Source of the DNA: Deltaproteobacteria bacterium
GTDB lineage: Bacteria; Myxococcota; UBA796; SXON01
Direction: 5' to 3'
Assembly (NCBI GenBank): GCA_947483545.1
Contig: CANKNP010000047.1
Span: 1 to 20,461, forward strand
DNA: 20,461 nucleotides
Of this stretch, positions 14,856 through 20,461 are shown in pieces (position 1 is the stretch's first letter; each line of letters starts with the position of its first letter). A program made the translations under genes and the position numbers. The notes below the pieces were generated by a model. It worked only from the letters and a program-made list of their open reading frames with translations. It had not been told where the DNA came from and ran no database searches.

Positions 14856-16657
14856 CAGGCACCCACCGCGCCGTAGACGGCCAGGATCGCCGCCACGGCG
14901 GCGATCGCGTACACGTAGTCGCGTATACTTCCGGTTTGAATACGCCTTACTCCCTCACCGCCCTCCAGCGCCGCCCAGCCGAAGACGTTGACCAGTCCAT
15001 CCACGACGTAGCGATCCACCCAGCCGGCCAGCTGGGCAAAAGGCAGGAGCCCCCGGCGCCATCCGCTCGTCCAGAGGTTGTCGATCGGCCCGCTGAGGAC
15101 GAAGTTGGCCGCTGCCTCAGACCCCAGCCCGCTGAGCCCGCCGCGACCGTACTTCACGTAGGACAGCCCGCCACCGACCAGCGCGAGCGCGAGGGCCGCG
15201 ATGCCCGGAGGGGTGAGGGCGAAGTGATACTCCTCGCCGGTTACCCGAGAGACGAAGGTCCAAGCACCGAAACCGCTGATCACTGCCGGCACCAGGAGCA
15301 CCAGCATCGGGGTGAGCATCACGGCGGGCGACTCGTGGGCGTGTTCGGCCTGCGCCGAAGCCTTTCCGAAGAGGGCGAGGCAGAGCACCCGGGTCATGTA
15401 GAACGCGGTGAGCCCGGTCCCGACGAGCAGCAGGGCGAGCGGGCCGTAGGCGTGGGCGTGGTACAGCTCCTCGAGGATCAAGTCCTTGGAGAAAAAGCCG
15501 GAGAAGGGTGGAATTCCGGCGAGCGCCAGCGTTCCGGCGATGAACAGGGCTGCAGTCACCGGCGTCTTGCGCAGAAGGCCGCCCATGTCTTGGAGCCGGT
15601 TGGAGTGCACCGCGTGGATCAAGGAGCCGGCCCCCAGGAAGAGCATGGCCTTGAAGAAGGCGTGGGTGGTGAGGTGGAGATAACCTCCGATCATCGAACC
15701 GGATCCGAGCCCGGCCACCATGTAGCCGAGCTGCGAGCAGGTAGAGTAGGCGAGCACCTTCTTGATGTCGTCCTGCACCAGCGCGGTGGACGCCGCGACG
15801 ACCGCGGTCACCGCGCCGATCCACGTCATGGCGGTGAGCACGTCAGGCGCCGCTTCGAAGATCGGCCACGCCCGCACGACGAGGAACACGCCGGCGGCCA
15901 CCATCGTTGCGGCATGCAACAACGCGGAGACCGGCGTAGGACCTTCCATCGCGTCGGGGAGCCAGACGTGGAGCGGGACCTGGGCGCTCTTGCCCATCAC
16001 GCCGCAGAACAGGAGCGCTGCGATCAGCGTGGCGCTCTCACCTAAGGACGCATCCCACGAGAAGGACTGGGTGACGCCGTAGAGCACCACGACTCCGAGC
16101 ATCAGGCCGATGTCGGCGAAGCGGGTGACCCAGACCGCCTTCACCGCGGCCTTACCCGCCGAGGATTTACGCCAGTAATAGCCGATCAGCAGGTAGGAGC
16201 AGAGGCCGACCAGCTCCCAGCAGACCAGGAGCTGGAGGAGATTGGGGGCGAGCACGAGCCCCGCCATCGAGAAGATGAACAGGGAGTGCCAGGCGAAATA
16301 GCGGCCCAGATCCTTGGGTGGCTCATCCCCGAGGTAGCCGAGCGAGTAGATCTGGACACAGGCCGCGACCAGCGTCACCACGACGAGCATCGGCGCGGAG
16401 ACCTGATCGACATGAACGCCAACGGTCGCGATCGTGGTCCCCTGGTGAATGAGCCAGGGCACCGTCCACGTGAACGCGGGGCTCCCGGCGGTGGGCGCCT
16501 GCAGGTAGAGCAGGACCGCCGCGATGACGCAGACCACCGCGGCCAACGAAGAGAGCACCCCCGCGGGGCGCCCGCTGTGTCGCAGGGGCCACACGAGGCC
16601 AAGAACCCCAAAGCTGATGAGCGGGAGCAGGATCGGGATGAGGGCGAGATCCAGCAT
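14855..16657 (-). CDS. nuoL: NADH-quinone oxidoreductase subunit L
   Basis: A 600-residue distal antiporter-like subunit, slightly short of the usual 610-660. Landmarks: TM5 glutamate in CWELVGLCSY (E148), TM7 lysine in MGKSAQVPLHVW (K223), the LPDAMEGPTPVSALLHAATM stretch after it, and the TM12 pair in GFFSKDLIL (K391, D392). The C-terminal 130 residues include an amphipathic region and a last hydrophobic segment, consistent with the lateral helix and its anchor. The ATG at 16657 is chosen; it overlaps the nuoK stop by 1 base. A TTG one codon earlier is possible. NuoL lies at the end of the membrane arm and contributes to proton pumping. Confidence 0.97.
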   Translation of the reverse strand: MLDLALIPILLPLISFGVLGLVWPLRHSGRPAGVLSSLAAVVCVIAAVLLYLQAPTAGSPAFTWTVPWLIHQGTTIATVGVHVDQVSAPMLVVVTLVAACVQIYSLGYLGDEPPKDLGRYFAWHSLFIFSMAGLVLAPNLLQLLVCWELVGLCSYLLIGYYWRKSSAGKAAVKAVWVTRFADIGLMLGVVVLYGVTQSFSWDASLGESATLIAALLFCGVMGKSAQVPLHVWLPDAMEGPTPVSALLHAATMVAAGVFLVVRAWPIFEAAPDVLTAMTWIGAVTAVVAASTALVQDDIKKVLAYSTCSQLGYMVAGLGSGSMIGGYLHLTTHAFFKAMLFLGAGSLIHAVHSNRLQDMGGLLRKTPVTAALFIAGTLALAGIPPFSGFFSKDLILEELYHAHAYGPLALLLVGTGLTAFYMTRVLCLALFGKASAQAEHAHESPAVMLTPMLVLLVPAVISGFGAWTFVSRVTGEEYHFALTPPGIAALALALVGGGLSYVKYGRGGLSGLGSEAAANFVLSGPIDNLWTSGWRRGLLPFAQLAGWVDRYVVDGLVNVFGWAALEGGEGVRRIQTGSIRDYVYAIAAVAAILAVYGAVGA

Positions 16658-16965
16658 CAACCACGCAGATCAGTGAGAGAGTGGGCGTCGAGGTCGCCGT
16701 GAGTGCGGGCTACCAGGATGACCAGGGCGAGCCCAACCACCACCTCGGCGACGGTGAGCGCGATCGCGAAGAGCGCGAGCCCCTGGCCCCAGGGATGGCC
16801 GCCAAAGCGGGAAAAGGCGACCAGGTTGAGATTGGCCGCGTTGGCCATCAGCTCAACCGAGAGCAGGATCGCGATGAGGTTGCGGCGGGTCAGGGTGCCG
16901 TAGAGGCCGACGCAGAACATCAGCGCCGCGACCCCCAGATAAGCTTCGAGTCCGGGTGGGCTCAT
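16657..16965 (-). CDS. nuoK: NADH-quinone oxidoreductase subunit K
   Basis: A 102-residue, three-helix membrane subunit. The two buried glutamates of the family are present, E38 in LLSVELMANAANL and E74 in LTVAEVVVGLAL, with the same 36-residue spacing as E36 and E72 of E. coli. They form part of the proton path next to NuoJ and NuoN. A strong GGAGG lies 8 bases before the ATG. The start overlaps the nuoJ stop by 4 bases and the stop overlaps the nuoL ATG by 1. Confidence 0.97.
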   Translation of the reverse strand: MSPPGLEAYLGVAALMFCVGLYGTLTRRNLIAILLSVELMANAANLNLVAFSRFGGHPWGQGLALFAIALTVAEVVVGLALVILVARTHGDLDAHSLTDLRG

Positions 16966-17450
16966 GCGTCTTTCCTCCGGGCCAGCACGATGGCCCCGAT
17001 CATGGCGGCGAGCAGCAGGACGGAGACCACCTCAAAAGGTAGGACCAGCGGACCTAATAGCGTAGCGCCCAGCTCCTGGGTGGTGAGGGTCAGGAGCGGG
17101 CCGTTGAACGCACCGCCGCCGACCAGGGTCAGAATGACGGCGGCGAAAAGCCCGAGACTGGCGAGGCCGGCCCGAAGCCCCCCCGCGCTCTCGCCCGCCG
17201 GGATCGCGCCGCCGGTGCGCCGGGCGAGCAACACGGCAAAGAGCATCAAGGTGATGATGCCCCCCGTGTAGAGCAGGATCTGGATGGCGGCCAGAAAACC
17301 GGCGTCGAGCGTGATGTAGAGCCCGGCAGTGCTCACGAGCGCGACTGCCAGCCACAACACCGCGTGGACAAGGTCACGGGTACGGATCACCATGACGCCG
17401 CCAATGAGGGCGGCGGCGGCGATCACCGAGAAGAGCAGCCACTCGATCAT
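16962..17450 (-). CDS. nuoJ: NADH-quinone oxidoreductase subunit J
   Basis: A 162-residue membrane protein with five hydrophobic segments. The conserved NuoJ core reads TAGLYITLDAGFLAAIQILL followed by YTGGIITLMLFAVLL, which contains the third helix with its flexible bulge near the E channel. The length is near the usual 165-185. It overlaps nuoI and nuoK by 4 bases each (ATGA). No unusual substitutions stand out, though this is the least conserved core subunit and was recognised by the core motif and gene order. Confidence 0.95.
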   Translation of the reverse strand: MIEWLLFSVIAAAALIGGVMVIRTRDLVHAVLWLAVALVSTAGLYITLDAGFLAAIQILLYTGGIITLMLFAVLLARRTGGAIPAGESAGGLRAGLASLGLFAAVILTLVGGGAFNGPLLTLTTQELGATLLGPLVLPFEVVSVLLLAAMIGAIVLARRKDA

Positions 17451-18088
17451 GGTGAGCCCTCGGACTCTGGCTTGGTCGTCGCCTCCTTGACGGGGGGCGC
17501 CGCTGCCGCCGGCTCAACCGGAGCGGGCTCTTTCGCAGCGGGCTCTTTCGCAGCGGGCTCTTTCGCAGCGGGCTTGGCCTCTTTGGCCTCTTTTGCCGGC
17601 GCCTTTGCCGGCTCTTGCATGCCGATCAGGCGGGCGCCGGTGCCCCATGATGCGGCGACCTTCTCGTTGGCGTAGAGCTTGTCCATGGTCAGGACCAGGT
17701 CTTCGCGCGTGTAACCCGGCGTTTCCTGGACCTTGAGCATCACGATCGCGTCAGTGGGACACACCTGTACGCAGAGCTCGCAGTGGATACAGGCGTTTAC
17801 GTCCAGCGTGAAATCTTTGGCCCATCCACGAGCTTTCCCGGTCTTTTCCGACGGAGAGCGCCCTCCGGCCACCACCGTGATGATCGTGGAAGGGCAGATC
17901 TTCTCGCACATCTTGCAGCCGATACAGGCTTCGTCGCCGTGCTCGTCGTGTACGAGCGCGAAGCTGGTCCGATACCGTTCGGGCAGCTCCCGTCGGCCCT
18001 TCCATGGCAGGGGCGCGGTGGTCATCGGCCGGAACAGGTTTTCGGCCGTGACGCGGAGCGCACCGACGAGCGACAGGAGTACGTTCAT
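17447..18088 (-). CDS. nuoI: NADH-quinone oxidoreductase subunit I with a Lys/Ala/Pro-rich tail
   Basis: A 213-residue ferredoxin-type subunit from an ATG that overlaps the nuoH stop by 4 bases; the frame is open further upstream, but only across nuoH. Two CxxCxxCxxxCP motifs (C55, C58, C61, C65 and C100, C103, C106, C110) bind clusters N6a and N6b, which carry electrons from the peripheral arm towards NuoB. The N-terminal helix (MNVLLSLVGALRVTAENLF) fits membrane-surface attachment. After about residue 160 comes an unusual tail of roughly 53 residues made of Ala, Lys, Glu and Pro. It contains three perfect AAKEP-type repeats encoded by 15-base tandem repeats. The tail is not part of the catalytic fold. 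Confidence 0.96.
   Translation of the reverse strand: MNVLLSLVGALRVTAENLFRPMTTAPLPWKGRRELPERYRTSFALVHDEHGDEACIGCKMCEKICPSTIITVVAGGRSPSEKTGKARGWAKDFTLDVNACIHCELCVQVCPTDAIVMLKVQETPGYTREDLVLTMDKLYANEKVAASWGTGARLIGMQEPAKAPAKEAKEAKPAAKEPAAKEPAAKEPAPVEPAAAAPPVKEATTKPESEGSP
17526..17570 (-). repeat. Three 15-base tandem repeats in the nuoI tail
   Basis: The + strand unit GGCTCTTTCGCAGCG occurs three times without a mismatch, each encoding five residues of an Ala-Ala-Lys-Glu-Pro pattern in the nuoI frame. Degenerate Lys/Ala/Glu-rich sequence continues to about 17612. Because the unit is a multiple of three, changes in copy number would keep the frame. Confidence 0.9.
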
Positions 18089-19074
18089 GAGAGCCCCACC
18101 CACAAGGCCGCTACCATCACGAGTCCGAGCCCCAATGGGATCAGCACCCTCCAGCAGAAGTTCATGAACTGATCCGAGCGATAGCGTAGGAGCGTCCAAC
18201 GAATCCAGAAGATGGACGTGAACAGGACCAGCGACTTGAGCATGAGCCAGTGCGGCCCGTCGGGGCCCGGCCCCTCACCGCCGCCCCAGAACAGCACGAC
18301 GCCGACCACGGACGAGATGAAGGTGTGCAGGTACTCGGCCAGGTAGAACAGGCCGAAGTTCATCCCGACGTACTCGGTGGTGATCCCGCCGACCAGCTCG
18401 GACTCGGCCTCCGGGATGTCGAAGGGGATCCGGTTCGCCTCGGCGAGGGATGCCACAAAAAACAGCCCAAAGGCTACGAATCCGGGGCCAGGCGGCCAGA
18501 GCGCGAACCAGCGGTAACCCTCTTGCGCCGCGACGATGTCTCCACCCCGAAGGCTTCCGGCGAGGATTACCGGCACCAGGGCGGCGAGCAGGAGCGGCAC
18601 CTCAAAACTGATCGCCTGCGCCGCGGCGCGCATTCCACCGAGCAGGGCGTACTTGTTGTTGCTGGCCCAGCCCGCCATCCACACGGGGATCACCATCAAG
18701 CTGGCGATCGACATGGTGAAAAGGATGCCGATGTCGAGGTCAGCGGCGACCACACCCGGCGCGAGCGGCACCACCGCGAGACCGGCGAGCACCAGCAGCA
18801 CGCCGATCGGCGGCGCCATCTTGAACAAGGGAGCATCGGCGTTCTTGGGGACAATCTCCTCCTTCTGCATGAGCTTCAGCACGTCCGCGATCGGCTGAAG
18901 CAGGCCAAAGATGCCCACCTCGGTGGGACCCGGGCGGTTCTGCATCCGGCCCGCAAACTTCCGCTCGAACCAGATGGACCAACCACCGATCACCATGGTG
19001 ACGTTGATCACCACAAGGCCGAGGGTAAGCCCTTTGATCCAGGGATCTTCGAGTACGCTGTCCAGGAGGCTCAC
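18085..19074 (-). CDS. nuoH: NADH-quinone oxidoreductase subunit H
   Basis: A 329-residue membrane subunit linking the peripheral and membrane arms and forming much of the quinone chamber. It has the family signatures FERKFAGRMQNRPGP (about 37-51), GLLQPIADVLKLMQKE (about 57-72), EANRIPFDIPEAESELVGG (about 213-231) and EYVGMNFGLFYLAEYLH. The acidic residues of the quinone-to-E-channel path are therefore present. The start is GTG and overlaps the nuoD stop by 4 bases (GTGA). The gene directly follows nuoD, where many bacteria have nuoE, nuoF and nuoG. Confidence 0.97.
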   Translation of the reverse strand: MSLLDSVLEDPWIKGLTLGLVVINVTMVIGGWSIWFERKFAGRMQNRPGPTEVGIFGLLQPIADVLKLMQKEEIVPKNADAPLFKMAPPIGVLLVLAGLAVVPLAPGVVAADLDIGILFTMSIASLMVIPVWMAGWASNNKYALLGGMRAAAQAISFEVPLLLAALVPVILAGSLRGGDIVAAQEGYRWFALWPPGPGFVAFGLFFVASLAEANRIPFDIPEAESELVGGITTEYVGMNFGLFYLAEYLHTFISSVVGVVLFWGGGEGPGPDGPHWLMLKSLVLFTSIFWIRWTLLRYRSDQFMNFCWRVLIPLGLGLVMVAALWVGLS

Positions 19075-20294
19075 CGGTCCACCTCGCCGAGGATGGGGTC
19101 GAGCGACCCGAGGGTGACGATGATGTCAGACACATTGTTGCCCGGGCAGAGGTAGGGCAGGATCTGCAGGGCGTGGAAGGAGGGAGGACGGATCTTGCAG
19201 CGATAGGGCTTGTCGCTTCCGTCGGCGATGACGTAGGTGCCAAGCTCGCCGCGGGCCGTCTCGATCGCCGCGTAGGCGGTAGCGGTTTTGGCCTTCACGG
19301 CGCCCGGCAGCTTGACCGGTTTCAAGGCGCAGATCGGACCTTCGGGAATACCCTGCACCATTTCCAGCACGAGCCGCACGCTCTCGCGTAGCTCGCCCAT
19401 ACGGACCTCCCAACGCGCGAAACAGTCGCCCGCGTCCCGGGTGATCACGTTGACCTTGACCTGGTCGTACGCCGCATAAGGCCGGTCCCTCCGGAGGTCC
19501 CAATCGATCCCGCTGGCGCGCAGGTTGGGCCCTGAAAGGCCGAGCTCCTTCGCGAGCCCGGCGTCCACGACGCCGATGCCCACGGTGCGAGCGCGAAACA
19601 CGGTGTTATCCCGTAAGAACGACTCATACTCCTCGGTACGCTCAGCGATGACGCGGAAAGTGCGGGTGACGAGGTCCGCCCACCCCTCGGGGATGTCGTG
19701 GCGGCAGCCGCCTACGGTCAGCGTGTTGTAGTGGAAGCGGGAGCCGGTGAGCATCTCGAAACAGTCGAGGATGGTCTCCCGTTCGCGGAAGGTGTGCATG
19801 AAGATGCTGGCACCGCCGCCGATAGCGCCGCCCATGTCCAGGCCGAAGGTGCCGAGGAAGAGCAGGTGTGAGGCCACGCGCTGCATCTCGGCGCCCAAGG
19901 TACGAATCCAACGAGCGCGGGGCGGGGCCTGCACGCCGAGCAGGGCCTCGAAGGCGGTGTTGATCGCCAGCTCGTTGGTGAAGGCGGAGACGTAGTCGTT
20001 CTTGTCCACGATCGGGGTGATCTGGACATAGGTGAGTTTCTCGCAGAGCTTCTCGACGCCGCGGTGGAGGTAGCCGAGGTAGGGCACCGCTTTGATACAC
20101 ACCTCGCCGTCAAGGTAGAGTTTGACCCTCAAGACCCCGTGGGTGGAGGGATGTTGAGGTCCGAGGTTGAGGATCATCAGATCCCCCTCGGGGTCGTACT
20201 GGTCGATGTCCAGATAAGGATCGGGGATGGGGTGGCGGGTGGGCACGAGGCCCACCGGCGCGACCGGCGCCGAGCTGCGGTGGTTCAACGCCAT
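19071..20294 (-). CDS. nuoD: NADH-quinone oxidoreductase subunit D
   Basis: A 407-residue 49-kDa-type subunit forming the quinone pocket with NuoB. It shows [15 protein letters not shown] near the N-terminus, [24 protein letters not shown], the [13 protein letters not shown] stretch, [20 protein letters not shown] and the closing [11 protein letters not shown]. The GPQHPSTHG histidines lie at the quinone site. The ATG at 20294 overlaps the nuoC stop by 10 bases but has no clear ribosome binding site, so initiation may depend on nuoC translation. A GTG further in (around the [10 protein letters not shown] stretch) is an alternative. The upstream in-frame extension belongs to nuoC sequence and was not used. 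Confidence 0.97.
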   Translation of the reverse strand: MALNHRSSAPVAPVGLVPTRHPIPDPYLDIDQYDPEGDLMILNLGPQHPSTHGVLRVKLYLDGEVCIKAVPYLGYLHRGVEKLCEKLTYVQITPIVDKNDYVSAFTNELAINTAFEALLGVQAPPRARWIRTLGAEMQRVASHLLFLGTFGLDMGGAIGGGASIFMHTFRERETILDCFEMLTGSRFHYNTLTVGGCRHDIPEGWADLVTRTFRVIAERTEEYESFLRDNTVFRARTVGIGVVDAGLAKELGLSGPNLRASGIDWDLRRDRPYAAYDQVKVNVITRDAGDCFARWEVRMGELRESVRLVLEMVQGIPEGPICALKPVKLPGAVKAKTATAYAAIETARGELGTYVIADGSDKPYRCKIRPPSFHALQILPYLCPGNNVSDIIVTLGSLDPILGEVDR

Positions 20295-20461
20295 GGATGA
20301 TGCCGGGTGTCGATGGCGTAGTCGCGGCGGAGGGGGTGGCCCTCCCAATCTTCCGGTAACATCAAGCGGCGCAGATCGGGATGGCCGGAGAACACCGGAC
20401 CGACCAGATCAAACTGTTCACGTTCCTGCCAGTCGGCGCCCCGCCAGATACCTGCCAAGGA
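20285..20461 (-). CDS. nuoC: NADH-quinone oxidoreductase subunit C, C-terminal part (cut by window edge)
   Basis: The last 58 codons of nuoC. The translation includes [20 protein letters not shown] followed by [20 protein letters not shown], the highly conserved C-terminal signature of the 30-kDa subunit. It ends in RHHPWR and a TGA at 20285-20287. NuoC is a peripheral-arm protein that packs against NuoD. Here it is a separate gene, not fused with nuoD, and overlaps it by 10 bases. The N-terminal part lies outside the window. Confidence 0.93.
   Translation of the reverse strand, partial: SLAGIWRGADWQEREQFDLVGPVFSGHPDLRRLMLPEDWEGHPLRRDYAIDTRHHPWR

Overview
The window is GC-rich bacterial chromosome, densely packed, with no mobile element, CRISPR array, tRNA or rRNA that I can see. 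The split nuoC and nuoD genes, the MoxR/DUF58/DUF4129 set, a perfect sigma-54 promoter match and the NuoM type suggest a member of the former Deltaproteobacteria, perhaps Myxococcota. That placement is an inference from gene content, not a database result.

Layout. Genes from 232 to 5256 read on the + strand and everything from 5375 to the right edge reads on the - strand. The two halves converge on a strong intrinsic terminator at 5298-5330. Bases 1-231 hold a perfect sigma-54 promoter match (13-28) followed by an intrinsic terminator (100-133), and then a TTG-started gene at 232. The + strand group is an alkylglycerone-phosphate-synthase-like (AGPS-like) flavoprotein with an unusual C-terminal extension, an iron-sulfur/CCG partner protein and a diacylglycerol-kinase-family lipid kinase. 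Next comes an 0.8 kb gene-free stretch, much of it relatively AT-rich, that carries a good sigma-70 promoter and a long leader. It ends in the gene for an HU-family nucleoid protein.

The - strand, read in its own direction (right to left), starts with nuoC (cut by the window edge), then nuoD, nuoH, nuoI, nuoJ, nuoK, nuoL, nuoM and nuoN. These encode the Q module and the complete membrane arm of respiratory complex I. Nearly every junction is an ATGA/GTGA or TGATG overlap, so this is a tightly coupled operon. The NADH-module genes nuoE, nuoF and nuoG are absent from their usual place between nuoD and nuoH. After a 30-base gap the same strand continues with a SRAP (YedK/HMCES) abasic-site protein, a zinc-ribbon/TerB protein, a MoxR AAA+ ATPase, a DUF58 protein and a DUF4129-type membrane protein, all closely spaced or overlapping. 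A separate ribA (GTP cyclohydrolase II) lies after a gap of about 200 bases.

Points most worth a second look: the sigma-54/terminator pair at the left edge, which may define a small RNA or attenuated leader; the AGPS-like/Fe-S/lipid-kinase cassette with its extra domain; loss of the conserved TM7 pump lysine in NuoM while NuoL and NuoN keep it; the missing nuoEFG; and the long HU leader. I found no clear evidence of a wholly new system.
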